A model generated the notes under the pieces. That model had not been told where the DNA came from and ran no database searches. It saw nothing but the letters and a program-made list of their open reading frames with translations. 64,000 nucleotides of DNA, from contig NZ_CP048222.1 of NCBI RefSeq assembly GCF_010119975.1, positions 1,385,501-1,449,500 on the forward strand. The letters are read 5' to 3'. The stretch comes from Rhodocytophaga rosea (GTDB lineage Bacteria > Bacteroidota > Bacteroidia > Cytophagales > 172606-1). Position numbers and translations under genes: made by a program. This document shows, in pieces, positions 19,218 to 29,745 of the stretch (positions are counted from its first letter, which is position 1; the number at the start of each line of letters is the position of its first letter).

Positions 19218-20012
19218 TAGGAAGCTTTTCTATACTATAATAAGTGAGAATGTTCAGTAAATCTCCCTTTCGAGAAACTTAAATATAGGCTGGCTTAATA
19301 AAGGGAAGTTGTAAATTCTGGAGTATATGCATATGCTTTCTCAAAAGTAAGGGTAATCAAATTAGAAAACAGCACTGTTTGTTCATCTTGTTTATGGAAA
19401 GTAACAAAACTCAAGAAAATTAGCTAAGTGACCTTTGATTTTTTTAACCTCTTTCTGTAACTGCTGCCCATATGGCTGATTTTGCAGGAAGTAAATATTG
19501 ATCCATTATTCATAGAGTTACTACAAAGGCAAGAAATTTATAGGGCTTTATATTATGAAATATAAGGCTTATTAATAGCTAGTTTAAAATTGAATAACAA
19601 TAAGTATCTTTTTGAAAGCTGAAACACATGGAAAATACCTAACATTAATTTAAACTGAAGAATATGACAAGACCTATTTCAGACCAGACATATATAAGTG
19701 ATTGATTTACAATACACAGGCAACGCATTCGTAATGAGCAGGTCGCCGGTTCGAGTCCGGCAGGAGGCTCTGCAAAACCTGTTCCCAATGCCATTGAGGC
19801 AGTTGTTCATGGAGATGCCGAAGAGGTAACAGTCACCTATTAAACTTCGCTTATTGCAGGATATACAGGTGGGCAGGAACCTGCTACCACGTAGCTCACT
19901 ACTTTCCGGAGAAAGTATGATAAATGAGGAATGCTTTCAGGTGTAAGGCTCCCTGTTTTCAGAAAGACTGCAGAAGGAAAATATTTTTTGAAAAGGTTCA
20001 GACACCACCTTA
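19218..20012. other. gene-poor intergenic region containing a tRNA fragment
   Basis: 795 bp between the STN-peptidase gene and the Hsp70-like gene. Apart from the tRNA 3' fragment (19721-19769) I see no gene. Just after it a 23-residue open stretch (KPVPNAIEAVVHGDAEEVTVTY, then stop) and a separate GYTGGQEP stretch look like coding debris but cannot be assigned. Confidence 0.4.
19721..19769 (+). other. 3' fragment of a tRNA-Thr gene (anticodon CGT), not functional
   Basis: The stretch holds an anticodon-loop-like TTCGTAA (anticodon CGT), a perfect T arm (GCCGG, loop TTCGAGT, CCGGC at 19745-19761), the acceptor 3' strand AGGAGGC (19762-19768) and a discriminator T. The complementary GCCTCCT acceptor strand and the D arm are absent upstream, and the anticodon stem is imperfect. 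tRNA 3' halves of this kind are left where an integrase-borne element used the tRNA as its attachment site. No integrase gene lies in this window. Confidence 0.6.
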
Positions 20013-21269
20013 TCATCTGAATGTATTGTAACTAGCATAGCCCAGACCTAGACCTACACTGGACAACTTGTTCTCATCAGCCAACGTAGCATTCGCAAAC
20101 AACGCCCTAAACGAGTCCTGGATCAGGGGGACTTCCGTGGACCCGCCGGTAAGAATAATGAGTTCAATTTCTTGCCGGGATATGCCTGCCTGGCGGATAC
20201 ATTCATTTGCAGCTGCAGTGATTTTTTCTACTTCCTCCCCGATCGCTTCTTCAAATTGCTTCCGATGAGTAGTTATCCTAAAATCAGCTTCTATAAAGTC
20301 AAACCAGGCACAGTGCTCGAAGGCTAAGGTCAGGGCAATTTTAGTATCTTCTACCCCGGCAAGCAACAGATGGCCCCTTTCTTGTTCCAGCACCTTCAGC
20401 AGCCGGCTTAGCTTTCTTTTCTCGTGGGACTGGTGAAGCAACTGGCGGGCCTGCGTGATGATTTTAGTTGTGTAAAGAAAGTTAACTTTGCTCCATTCCG
20501 AGAGCTCCTGGTAGAGTTTGATAGGCACTTCCAGTTTTTTTTCACCATACGTACTTTTATACCCTAATTGCGGCATAATGGCCCAAAGGCTAAGTTGTTT
20601 ATCAAAGTCATTGCCCCCTACCCGTACCCCGGAGTTGGCCAGAATGTCTGTTGTACGGTCTTTATGGAGCAACTTCTGGCTGGATAATTTAATGACTGTA
20701 AAATCAGAGGTTCCTCCACCCAAATCTGCTACTAAAGCCAGTTTCTCTTTCTGTAGGTTTGCTTCATGGGCAAAAGCGGCCGCAATAGGCTCAAACTGAA
20801 AAGCAACCTGTTTGAAACCAATGCTGCGGGCAATTTCGCCCAGTTGCTGCTCTGCCAGCCTATCTGCCTGCGGATTGTTATCCACAAAATGAACAGGCCT
20901 TCCCATAACAACCTGCTCTATTTCACAGCCTGCTTGTGCATCGGCTTTGTCTTTTATATTTTTCAGGAACAGGGAAATGATGCGGTCAAATCCCATGACT
21001 TTGCCATTAATCAAAGTTCCCTGGCTGAAAGGTGAAGTGCCCAGAATGCGTTTGAGACTGCGCATGTAACGGCCTTTCCGCTTGGTAAAAAATTCCTGGG
21101 TAGCCTCTCTGCCAAATAGGGGCGTAGGAATATCTTGCGGGAAAAAGATAGCACTGGGGATGGTCTTTTGCCCGTTTTCGAGAGTGGCCAGCTCAATTCC
21201 CTGATCATGGGCCAGAGCAACAGAAGTGTTAGAAGTACCAAAGTCAATGCCGCAGCAAACAAGATTCAT
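20013..21269 (-). CDS. Hsp70 family protein, YegD-like (no substrate-binding domain)
   Basis: 418-residue actin-fold ATPase of the Hsp70 superfamily. Phosphate-1 motif GIDFGTSNTSVAL (residues 7-19), phosphate-2 LVADLGGGTSDFTV, and the adenosine motif LIILTGGSTEVPLIQ near the C-terminus are all present. It ends soon after the nucleotide-binding domain, so it lacks the peptide-binding and lid domains of DnaK, like E. coli YegD (about 450 residues). No signal peptide is seen. It lies 152 bp downstream of the EthD-like gene on the same strand. Its client is unknown. Confidence 0.88.
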   Translation of the reverse strand: MNLVCCGIDFGTSNTSVALAHDQGIELATLENGQKTIPSAIFFPQDIPTPLFGREATQEFFTKRKGRYMRSLKRILGTSPFSQGTLINGKVMGFDRIISLFLKNIKDKADAQAGCEIEQVVMGRPVHFVDNNPQADRLAEQQLGEIARSIGFKQVAFQFEPIAAAFAHEANLQKEKLALVADLGGGTSDFTVIKLSSQKLLHKDRTTDILANSGVRVGGNDFDKQLSLWAIMPQLGYKSTYGEKKLEVPIKLYQELSEWSKVNFLYTTKIITQARQLLHQSHEKRKLSRLLKVLEQERGHLLLAGVEDTKIALTLAFEHCAWFDFIEADFRITTHRKQFEEAIGEEVEKITAAANECIRQAGISRQEIELIILTGGSTEVPLIQDSFRALFANATLADENKLSSVGLGLGYASYNTFR

Positions 21270-21421
21270 TTGTAATCAGCTCAAAATAAAAGCACCGCCT
21301 ATATATGCAGGCGGAAATGCTTAGGAAAGAAGAAGGCGCAAAGTTAACAAGCAGAAGCGTATTTTACAGCCTTTAGATGCATTTTCCACTTGCACCTATT
21401 TGTTGTGTAGGATCTAATAAC

Positions 21422-21850
21422 TCACCTAACCACCTCACTAACTAAAATTACTGGGGTAATAGTAGTGTAATTAGCGAAGTCTGCCCGTATGGCATCTCTA
21501 TTAGGACCAATAGCTGCTTGATAATCACTCAGACTTTTTACATAAAATGTACCAATTGCCATATATGGCAGTGGCTGGTTAGGAATACCGCTGGAGATGC
21601 CTTTTTCAATAGTATATTTCACTAAATTTGATCCTAAAAATCCCGCAACCATCGGCATATGCTTGTTTTCATAGTACGCTATATCAAAGGTTTTGCCTTC
21701 TGCAAATGGGTACATGACCGATACTTTGATTAATCCTTTTTCTACAACAGCCGAACTGTGCTTTTTAGCTTTCGGAGACTGTTTTTCTTGACCCAAGGCA
21801 GCAAAACATACGGTCAGTAGCAAACACGATACAATGAGTTTAAAGGTCAT
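21422..21850 (-). CDS. exported EthD-domain protein
   Basis: 142 residues. Signal peptide MTFKLIVSCLLLTVCFAALG, then a short Lys/Ser-rich spacer, then an EthD/dimeric ferredoxin-like domain (about 42-140) with the family line KTFDIAYYENKHMPMV and ending VSEVV. EthD was first linked to ethyl tert-butyl ether degradation, but most members have no known function. An exported copy is uncommon for the family as I know it. Confidence 0.75.
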   Translation of the reverse strand: MTFKLIVSCLLLTVCFAALGQEKQSPKAKKHSSAVVEKGLIKVSVMYPFAEGKTFDIAYYENKHMPMVAGFLGSNLVKYTIEKGISSGIPNQPLPYMAIGTFYVKSLSDYQAAIGPNRDAIRADFANYTTITPVILVSEVVR

Positions 21851-22292
21851 GATTATTTGTTTAGTGATTGAAAGCAGAGGATAAAAATTTCTCAGGCCGA
21901 AACCTTATACACAAATATGACAACAAAGCCTATATTTACAAAACGCTATTTTGATGAAGATAATCGATAAAATTACCAAATGAATACCGATACAGTCCTC
22001 TACATTTCTTTGGAGCCTAGCGCTAATGATTATGACTGGCTTCAAACTTTAATTAAAGACTTCATTCTCTTTTAAAGTGTTGTATAAGCAATAAATAGAT
22101 TTAGCGAGTCTAGTATTTGCAGCCTTATTTCTGACAGGTTTGGATTTATTACTTATGACGATGTGCGTTTCATGCGAATTAACATAGACATTAAACAAGG
22201 GACTCATCCAGAAAAAATTGACAGTTTTGGCTATGGTGAAACTGATTGTCGAATACCTCTTTTCCGAAAGCGGTTCATTTAATACTAAGTCA
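21851..22292. other. intergenic region with possible short coding debris
   Basis: 442 bp with no gene I can name. On the plus strand a 31-codon ORF begins with ATG at about 21980 (MNTDTVLYISLEPSANDY...) and a separate open stretch at about 22138-22281 reads RFGFITYDDVRFMRIN...PLFRKRFI. They may be pieces of one decayed gene, but no family is recognised. Confidence 0.25.
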
Positions 22293-24479
22293 TCAGATTT
22301 TAATGCCTACTGACGCTACTATGCTTCTGCCGTCTGAACTCCATACGCCGGGACCAGGATAGAACAAAGGCCTTTTGGTAAAATATTGTGTATTCAGCAT
22401 ATTATTCACTCCTATTCTTACTATGTATTTTTGGGATATTTGTAAGGCCATATTTATGTCCCAAAGGCTGTAAGCTGGTACCAGGCCAACAGCTCCGTTG
22501 GCAGAAGGAGTAATTGTATTTATAGGATCAGCAAAACTTTCGCCTACATAATTATATTGCAATCTTCCTGAAAAAGTTTTGTAACTAAACTCCATCCCAT
22601 TCCGGCTGATCCACCTGGGTACACTTTCTACCCGGTTGCCACTGATGGTTACATTTTCTCCTCTCGAAACAATGATCGCCTTTTCATACCTGGCATCTAT
22701 ATAAGACGTGGAGGTGAATACTTTCAAATGGGTGGTTTTACTTTGAATTATTGCTGCTTCTACCAGTAGTTCTATGCCATTGCTGATACTGTTGCCTATA
22801 TTGGTTTTATAAATATAACTGGTTCCACTGCTGGTTTCCAGCATACTGCCCATCCGGTTATTATATTGAAGCCTGAACAAACTCAAGTCATACCGTAGTC
22901 GTTTTTTTAACTGACCACTAATCCCTACTTCAGCTGTGTAACCTCTGGCATCTTTTAGATTTTTACCTACTTTTTCAAGTACGGAGCCTGGAATGATATC
23001 TTTAAATAATACCGGGCGGTACGATTGAGAAATTCCTCCATAAAGCCTGCCTTGTGTAGGTAAGCTATATTCCAGCGCTATGCCAAATAAGGGAAAACTG
23101 TGCCTGATGCGGTTAGGTACCTCCTGTTCTTCCAGATAAGAAATGTATCCGTTCATATGGGTGGTTCCATTCTCATAACGCATGCCGGGGGTGATCTTAA
23201 ACCCAGGGGTAATATAAAGCAGATTCTCAACAAATAAGGCAGTATTCTTTGTCCGAAAGTGCATGTCGCGGCCAAAGTAAGTATCCTCCACCGTTAGGTC
23301 GAAATCAGTGCCGGTTGTTCCTTTTCCCCGTTGCCTTCGGCGCATATCATTATGCATATATCGGATACCTGCTGCCACTACACCAGATAAGCCGCCTATC
23401 TTGTACTGATGCAATAAACGTAGTTCAGTTGTATAGCTGTTAAAATTATCTATGTCTACAATTCTGGGGGTATACTGGTGAGTGAGGGTGTCGATTTTGT
23501 CAGCAACTGTAGCAAAATTATCAAACAGCACACTATTTCTTTCTCCCAATACGGCAGAACTCACCAGATTCAAGGCCGTATGCTGACCTAGTTTCCAGTC
23601 TAAGGTAATAGAAGGAACATAGATGTCGGGATTAAAATAATTACGTGCTCTGGTAGATTGCCTGGGATCGGCCCGGAACATGCTGTCGGTTAAAGGGCCG
23701 GGTAACTGGTATTGATAAGTACTACGGCCCAGTTCTGCTTTTAAGGTGAGTTTTGGATGAAAAGTATACTGTAAACTAACGAATGTGGCAGTGGCATCAG
23801 AAGCGGAGTTGTTGCGGTAGCCATCTGATATCCGTTTATGATAATAGGCATAATAAGTGAACTTACCTATTTTTCCCCCAATCGCATTATAAGAACTAAA
23901 TAATCCATAAGAGCCTACTGACGTGAGGTTCTCATAGGATATCCGTTTGGTGGTATCTGCTTTTTTGATCACATAATTGATCATACCTCCAAACTGAGCG
24001 CCATATTGCAGGGATGCCGTTCCCCGAACCATTTCTATCCGGTCAATGGCTTCCATAGGCACACTGTAATGAGAGGCTGGGTAGCCATACATGTCAGAGT
24101 TAATAATTACATTATTCTGCCGGATATTATATTCCCAGCTGCGGTGTGCATCCAGCCCCCGGGTAGCAATATTTACCTGGTTTCCTGAGCCGTCCATATC
24201 ATACACAAATATACCTGGGATTTTAGCGAATATCTGCCTGCCTGTTTTTTCTGCCAGATTAGCCGGCATGTTTTTCAGACTGATTACTTCACTTTTCTTT
24301 CCGGCCATAATATAAGTTTGATGTAAGGATGGCAAGGGTGAAACAGGTTCGATCAATGGCCTGTATCCTCTAATCTCTACTTCATCCAGCTCTATAGTCT
24401 CTAAACTGTCAGATGGAGTTTGCGCCCAAACATGCATACTTATTACAGAAAAAAGGCAAATACATACAAATCTATTCAT
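22293..24479 (-). CDS. TonB-dependent outer-membrane receptor, FecA/siderophore type
   Basis: 728 residues. Signal peptide MNRFVCICLFSVISMHVWAQ. A plug domain is seen at about residues 60-180 (GRQIFAKIPGIFVYDMDGSGNQVNIATRGLDAHRSWEYNIRQN; IDRIEMVRGTASLQYGAQFGGMINYVIK). A 22-strand beta-barrel is expected from there to the end, finishing in aromatic-rich strands (YFTKRPLFYPGPGVWSSDGRSI). It most resembles FecA-like ferric-citrate or siderophore receptors. There is no STN domain, so it cannot signal through FecR in the classic way. It is divergent from topB; 24480-24790 between them shows no gene. Confidence 0.88.
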   Translation of the reverse strand: MNRFVCICLFSVISMHVWAQTPSDSLETIELDEVEIRGYRPLIEPVSPLPSLHQTYIMAGKKSEVISLKNMPANLAEKTGRQIFAKIPGIFVYDMDGSGNQVNIATRGLDAHRSWEYNIRQNNVIINSDMYGYPASHYSVPMEAIDRIEMVRGTASLQYGAQFGGMINYVIKKADTTKRISYENLTSVGSYGLFSSYNAIGGKIGKFTYYAYYHKRISDGYRNNSASDATATFVSLQYTFHPKLTLKAELGRSTYQYQLPGPLTDSMFRADPRQSTRARNYFNPDIYVPSITLDWKLGQHTALNLVSSAVLGERNSVLFDNFATVADKIDTLTHQYTPRIVDIDNFNSYTTELRLLHQYKIGGLSGVVAAGIRYMHNDMRRRQRGKGTTGTDFDLTVEDTYFGRDMHFRTKNTALFVENLLYITPGFKITPGMRYENGTTHMNGYISYLEEQEVPNRIRHSFPLFGIALEYSLPTQGRLYGGISQSYRPVLFKDIIPGSVLEKVGKNLKDARGYTAEVGISGQLKKRLRYDLSLFRLQYNNRMGSMLETSSGTSYIYKTNIGNSISNGIELLVEAAIIQSKTTHLKVFTSTSYIDARYEKAIIVSRGENVTISGNRVESVPRWISRNGMEFSYKTFSGRLQYNYVGESFADPINTITPSANGAVGLVPAYSLWDINMALQISQKYIVRIGVNNMLNTQYFTKRPLFYPGPGVWSSDGRSIVASVGIKI

Positions 24480-24790
24480 AGCTCAGTATCAAAATGGAAT
24501 GCTGCAAAATAAGGTAGTATAAAAATGTATATCAAGCAACGATAGGTAGATATAAGGTAGATGAAACAGAGGATCAGGTATATATCAGGTAGCGCTTTAA
24601 AACCAGGGGCCAGCAATTACATAATTTTATATTTCTAGCCAGATAAAAAATCAGATATAGATCTATCAACTGAACTGCACCAGTACAGAGTAATCATTAT
24701 GCCGAACAGCGACCGGAAAAATTATTACTGGTATTATTAACTTACACTATACAAAGGATTAATATCGTTGCTAATATTGTAGCATTTATT

Positions 24791-26998
24791 ATGATGAAAG
24801 TAGTTATTGCTGAAAAACCCTCTGTTGCCCGGGAATATGCCAGGGTACTGGGGGCAACGTATAGAAAAGACGGTTATCTGGAAGGAAATGGCTATCAGGT
24901 CACCTGGGCCATTGGCCACCTGGTGAGGCTGGCGGATGCCGAAGAATACGGATTTGAGAAATGGAAACTGGAAGACCTGCCTATTATACCCGACTCATTC
25001 AAACTGACCATTACCGGCGATGAAGGCCTGAAAAAGCAATTCAATGTGATTAAGGGGCTGTTTGCAAATGCTACCGAAATCATTGTAGGTACAGATGCCG
25101 GGCGGGAAGGCGAACTCATTTTCCGCTACATTTACCAGGTGTCTGGCTGTACCAAACCTTTCAAGCGCCTCTGGATTTCCTCCCAGACAGACCAGGCCAT
25201 CAGGGATGGTTTCAATAAGTTAAAATCGGGAACAGACTATGACAACCTGTATTTTGCCGCCCGCAGCCGTAGTGAAGCCGACTGGCTGGTGGGTATCAAT
25301 GCAACCCGGGCGCTTACGCTTTCTTCCAGGGCAAAATCGGTTTTATCACTTGGCCGGGTGCAAACGCCGGTTTTGTGTATGATCTGTTTCCGTTACCTGG
25401 AGCACATCAACTTTAAGCCAGAATCCTATTGGGACCTGTATATTGGCCTGGAAAAGGATAAGAAAAAATTCAAAGCCAAACATCCGGTAGCTTTTAAAAA
25501 TGCCGAAGAAGCCGAAGCCGCCAAAGCCAAAATAACAACTACAGCTACTTGTATGAGGGCAGAAACCAAGAAAGTATTGGAACAGGCTCCCCTCCTCTTT
25601 GACCTCACCAGCCTGCAGCAGGAAACCAATAAAAAGTTTGGATTTACTGCCCAAAAAACACTGGATATTGCCCAGGAACTCTATGAAAAATATAAACTGA
25701 TAACCTATCCACGTACTGGTTCCAGGTATTTATCGGATGATATTTATCCCAAAATTCCTCAATTGCTGGATGTAGTGGCTAACAAAAGCAAATTCACGGC
25801 ACATGCCCATTTGTTAAAAGCCGCTCCCATCTCTAAACGCCCGATCAATAATGATAAAGTAACTGACCACCATGCGCTGTTGCCCACAGAAACCAATCCG
25901 ATGGGCGTGAATATACCGCCGGATGCTGAAAAATTATACGACCTGATTGTGACCCGTTTTCTGGCGGCCTTCTCTCCTCCTTGTGAGAAAGAAGTGACAC
26001 AACTGGATTTCCTGAGTGGCGGCTTGCTATTTAAAGCGTCCGGCTCGGTTATTATAGTACCAGGCTGGCGGGCTGTAGAAGAAGAGGTAAAAGAGAAAGA
26101 AGAAGATACTGATGAAAATCAGAAGTTACCTAAGGTATATCAGGGTGATGTGCTGCCGGTGAATGATCCGGCGGTTATTAAAAAGATGACCAAAGCCAAA
26201 CCCATCCATTCTGAATCATCGCTGCTCAAACTAATGGAAACTGCCGGTAAAGAGTTAGAAGATGATGAACTCCGGCAAGCCATTAAGGAATGCGGCATTG
26301 GCACACCAGCTACCAGGGCATCGGTGATCGAAACCTTGTTTGAGCGCAAATACATCGACAGGGAAAAGAAAAAGATCATTCCCACCGAAAAAGGCCTGCA
26401 GGTATACGAATTAGTGAAAGACCAGCCCATTGCCAGTGTAAGTATGACCGGAAACTGGGAGAAAGCGTTAAACCTGATTGCAGAAGGCAAGCGTAATTAC
26501 AGCCAGTTTATAGTAGGCATCCATACCTATACCAATGAAGTAGTTTCTACCCTGAAACAGGCTGGTTTATCTATGCCTGGGGCACAGAAACCGAAAGTGG
26601 AAGTGATAGAAGTAGGCAAAATCGGGGAACACCTATTAAAAGCCGGAAAAGGACAGTATGGGACATTTATTATTTATCAGGAGAAGTTTTATAATGTACC
26701 GGATAAAGAGCCCCATGAAATCACGCCCGAGATTGCTCTTGCCGCTATGGAAGCCAAAAAAGTACAGGACAAAGAAAGAGAAGCACAAAAACAAAAGAAC
26801 CTGATCGCTAAAATCGGCAAAAAGTACGAAATACGGAACGGGCAATACGGATTATATGTCACCGATGGAAAAACCAATGCCAGCCTTCCTAAGAATATTA
26901 CTCCCGAAGTAGCCGCCACCTGGAAAGCAGATCAATGCAAGGAAACGATTGCCTCATATATAGAGTGGAAGAAGAATAGGGAGGCAGTAAAAAAATAA
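24791..26998 (+). CDS. topB: DNA topoisomerase III (type IA)
   Basis: 735 residues. TOPRIM domain 1-140 with the invariant Glu in VVIAEKPSVA and the metal-binding GTDAGREGELIFRYIY. The type IA core has the active-site Tyr306 in LITYPRTGSRYLS, plus AARSRSEADWLVGINATRALT and GIGTPATRASVIETLFERKYI. It ends with a repeated topoisomerase C-terminal module (YGTFIIYQEKFYNVP; YGLYVTDGKTNASLP) and no zinc fingers. Met at 24791 is followed by a second Met, and either may be the start. It relaxes negative supercoils and decatenates DNA. Bacteroidota often carry extra topB copies on mobile elements, but nothing here marks this one as such. Confidence 0.93.
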   Translation: MMKVVIAEKPSVAREYARVLGATYRKDGYLEGNGYQVTWAIGHLVRLADAEEYGFEKWKLEDLPIIPDSFKLTITGDEGLKKQFNVIKGLFANATEIIVGTDAGREGELIFRYIYQVSGCTKPFKRLWISSQTDQAIRDGFNKLKSGTDYDNLYFAARSRSEADWLVGINATRALTLSSRAKSVLSLGRVQTPVLCMICFRYLEHINFKPESYWDLYIGLEKDKKKFKAKHPVAFKNAEEAEAAKAKITTTATCMRAETKKVLEQAPLLFDLTSLQQETNKKFGFTAQKTLDIAQELYEKYKLITYPRTGSRYLSDDIYPKIPQLLDVVANKSKFTAHAHLLKAAPISKRPINNDKVTDHHALLPTETNPMGVNIPPDAEKLYDLIVTRFLAAFSPPCEKEVTQLDFLSGGLLFKASGSVIIVPGWRAVEEEVKEKEEDTDENQKLPKVYQGDVLPVNDPAVIKKMTKAKPIHSESSLLKLMETAGKELEDDELRQAIKECGIGTPATRASVIETLFERKYIDREKKKIIPTEKGLQVYELVKDQPIASVSMTGNWEKALNLIAEGKRNYSQFIVGIHTYTNEVVSTLKQAGLSMPGAQKPKVEVIEVGKIGEHLLKAGKGQYGTFIIYQEKFYNVPDKEPHEITPEIALAAMEAKKVQDKEREAQKQKNLIAKIGKKYEIRNGQYGLYVTDGKTNASLPKNITPEVAATWKADQCKETIASYIEWKKNREAVKK

Positions 26999-27136
26999 CA
27001 TCTTTTGCTTCTATACATTTGTTTTCTGATTTATAGTATACTGCTCTAAAAACAGTAGTTCATATCTGTCAACAAATAAAGTATACAATAATAAAAAGCA
27101 GGATGCGTAGCTAGAAGTTTAATACACGTCCCTATA

Positions 27137-27174
27137 GCGGCTTTTCTCCTCTTGGGCCGGAGAGGTCCGCTTTT
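27137..27174 (+). terminator. possible terminator between convergent topB and kinase genes
   Basis: GCGG (27137-27140) pairs with CCGC (27167-27170) and TCTCC (27145-27149) with GGAGA (27159-27163), giving a hairpin with an internal loop. It is followed by TTTT. It lies about 140 bp after topB in a convergent intergenic gap. Confidence 0.35.
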
Positions 27175-27286
27175 GCATCCGTCCCTCTATACAACCCGCA
27201 CATGCCTAGTACTGCCCCAAAGGTTGTATATGAAGGCTCCTGCAAAAGTCGTGATAATTAATACTCAACACTTGGTACTGGCATTT

Positions 27287-29416
27287 TCACTGAGGCAGAA
27301 TAAAATGGAAGGTAGTCCCTTTTTTTTCTTCACTTTCTACCCAGATATGCCCTCCATGCTTTTCTACAAATTCTTTACAAAGCATTAAGCCTAATCCTGT
27401 TCCTTTTTCTCCGGCAGTTCCTATAGAAGTATGCTTGACATCGAGTTGAAAAAGCCGGTTCTGGACTTGCTTACTCATGCCAATTCCCTGATCACGTACA
27501 CTGATATGAACCTGTGAATCGGATTGCTTACACGCTATACAGATATTACCTCCCATATTTGAAAACTTTATAGCGTTGGCCACTAAGTTTCTGATCACCG
27601 CACGCAGCATGTGTTCATCTGCTTCTACACGTAAAGATTCTGGAATAGCCAGCTCTATCGTGATATCTTTCTGCTGCGCGTTTTCCTGGAGAGAGGCAAT
27701 TTCTTCTACCGCGAGTTTGTGAAGATCTACATTCTTTGGTCTGCAACTAATTTCTCCTTTCTGCATTCTCGCCCATTCCAGCAAATTGGTAAGCAACCGT
27801 TTCAAATGCATGGTAGATATATGAATGCTTTGAGACAGCGTTTGTATTTCCTGCTCGGTGAGCTTACTGTGGTGTGTTCCTAATAGCTCAGCCGAACCAA
27901 GCACCCCATTTAATGGACTCAGTAAATCATGCGCAATAATGGAGAAGAATTTATCTTTAGAAAGGTTTATTTTTTCCAGCTGTTCCGCATACGCTTTTGT
28001 CGCTTCCTGGGCTTTTTTTCGTTCAGTAATGTCTTGTAATATAATAAGCAAACAGGGTTCCCGGTCCCATTCTATCATTTCTATATACGTAATGGCATCC
28101 CATTCTTTACCATCTTTCGTACGGTATCTTTTTTCAAACTCGAGCACTGGCTTCACTTTTACCTGTTCAATTAGCTGCAGCCTTTCTTCCGGATAATGCC
28201 ACAGTCCTAGGTCTACAGTGGTCAGATTAGTTATTTCCATCACCGTATAGCCAAATACTTCTAAACCTTTTTCATTGACAACAATTACTTTTCCATCCGA
28301 CAGGCGGGTGATAGCCGTAGGAAATGGATTTAGCCTGAAAATAGTTGAGAATAACTTCTCAGTATATACGAGTGCGTCCTGCGTATACTTTTGCTCGGTT
28401 ATATCCTGACAGGTACCCCTCACTTTTTTTACTTCTCCCTCTGCTTCCTTAATCGGCCTAACATAACTTAATATGTATTTTTGCTTTCCTTCTGATAGCA
28501 AGAGCCTGTACTCCATCTGAAAACTTTCTCCGGTGCGGATGCTATGATTGGCGGCTTCCTCCAGCTGTTTTCTATCCTCCGGATGCAGAAAGCTGTAAAA
28601 TTGCTCGGCTGTCTCTAGGGTGTGTTCTGCTGCAGGTACTTCGAAAATATGGCACAATACTGCTGAAACCCATAATTTATCATTTTCCACATCATACTCC
28701 CAGCTTCCTGTTTTGGCTATATATTGTGCATCATTCAGTAATTCTTCGCTTTGTAAGAGTTTTGCTTCAGCGTATCTGCGTTTGATAATATCTCTTCGGA
28801 TTAAGTTGGTGGCTGCCAGCACACAGAATATGGCTAAAAAACTGGCACCTAATATGATGACCCGTGTGATAATGATGAGCTGCTCATTTTGCCTTTCCCG
28901 CAAGTATAGTAAATTTCTTTCCTCGGTTTGCATCTGTGAAATCTGAAGCCGGATCTGGTCCATTTGACTTTTGCCACTTTCTAATCGTTCTATTTGGGAG
29001 GCTGGCTGAAATTCTTCCTTCTGGTATAGATCAATCATCTGCTTCAGTAAAGCAAGCTTATTATTTACAAGCAACTGTAAATAAGGAAGATGCATTGAAA
29101 TATTTTTGGAAGAATGTAATTCTTCGGGAAGAACGGCTAAATCATGGGTGAGTTGTTCCAGTGCTTTCTGGTAAGGTTCCAGAAAATTGGTTTTACCGGT
29201 AATCAAATAGCCTCTGGTGCCTGTCTCCGCATCTTTGAGATGAGAAAGAGTAGCTTCCAGCCTTTCTACAGAGGTCTGAACACTTCTCACTTGTGCGGCC
29301 GAAGAAACTAAACGCTGAATGCTTAGCAGGGATACAAACCCCATGACCAGTAGCAGGCTCAAAGCGATGAGTGAACCGGTAACCATTTTTTTCTTTAAAG
29401 AACCCAGAAGATTCAT
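27287..29416 (-). CDS. membrane PAS sensor histidine kinase with CHASE3-like domain
   Basis: 709 residues. N-terminal membrane segment (about 11-33, MVTGSLIALSLLLVMGFVSLLSI). A periplasmic CHASE3-type helical domain (about 35-180, LKDAETGTRGYLITGKTNFLEPY) and a second membrane segment (about 183-205). Two PAS/PAC domains follow (about 225-345 and 350-470). HisKA has the phospho-acceptor His496 in FFSIIAHDLLSPLNGVLG. The HATPase_c domain has NAIKFSNMGG, DQGIGM and GEKGTGLGLMLCKEFVEKHGG. No receiver or output domain is fused. A lone receiver gene lies upstream on the same strand, 329 bp away, and may be its partner. 29417-29745 between them shows no gene. Confidence 0.9.
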   Translation of the reverse strand: MNLLGSLKKKMVTGSLIALSLLLVMGFVSLLSIQRLVSSAAQVRSVQTSVERLEATLSHLKDAETGTRGYLITGKTNFLEPYQKALEQLTHDLAVLPEELHSSKNISMHLPYLQLLVNNKLALLKQMIDLYQKEEFQPASQIERLESGKSQMDQIRLQISQMQTEERNLLYLRERQNEQLIIITRVIILGASFLAIFCVLAATNLIRRDIIKRRYAEAKLLQSEELLNDAQYIAKTGSWEYDVENDKLWVSAVLCHIFEVPAAEHTLETAEQFYSFLHPEDRKQLEEAANHSIRTGESFQMEYRLLLSEGKQKYILSYVRPIKEAEGEVKKVRGTCQDITEQKYTQDALVYTEKLFSTIFRLNPFPTAITRLSDGKVIVVNEKGLEVFGYTVMEITNLTTVDLGLWHYPEERLQLIEQVKVKPVLEFEKRYRTKDGKEWDAITYIEMIEWDREPCLLIILQDITERKKAQEATKAYAEQLEKINLSKDKFFSIIAHDLLSPLNGVLGSAELLGTHHSKLTEQEIQTLSQSIHISTMHLKRLLTNLLEWARMQKGEISCRPKNVDLHKLAVEEIASLQENAQQKDITIELAIPESLRVEADEHMLRAVIRNLVANAIKFSNMGGNICIACKQSDSQVHISVRDQGIGMSKQVQNRLFQLDVKHTSIGTAGEKGTGLGLMLCKEFVEKHGGHIWVESEEKKGTTFHFILPQ

Positions 29417-29745
29417 ACCAAAACACGTTAAAGCACTTCAAAAGCAGCACATGCTCTTGCTTGTATACAGGAAATGCTCCCTTCCTCTCCTCAATCGAGA
29501 TAGGGCTAAGTCTATGCATTCAGTTTAAAAAATCCTTAGCTGGCAGGTTTTCTTCAAAAATCTATTTTCTCATTATTACAGACAATATACGCAATGAAAT
29601 CAGGTGAGATCAATGAAAATAGTCAAATCTTGCAAAAATTATTAAAGAAAGGAATTCCATTATCAGATGCTCACGCAAAAGAATAGGTTGTGTAACTGGC
29701 TGTATTAAAATAGTTTTCGAAAGAGAGAGGGAAGATGCCCAGGTT

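Noticed and set aside
19771-19900. GYTGGQEP and GDAEEVTVTY strings resembling methionine sulfoxide reductase A
   Set aside because: The two pieces are in the wrong order for MsrA, in short open stretches with stops, and the catalytic Cys motif (GCFW) is absent.
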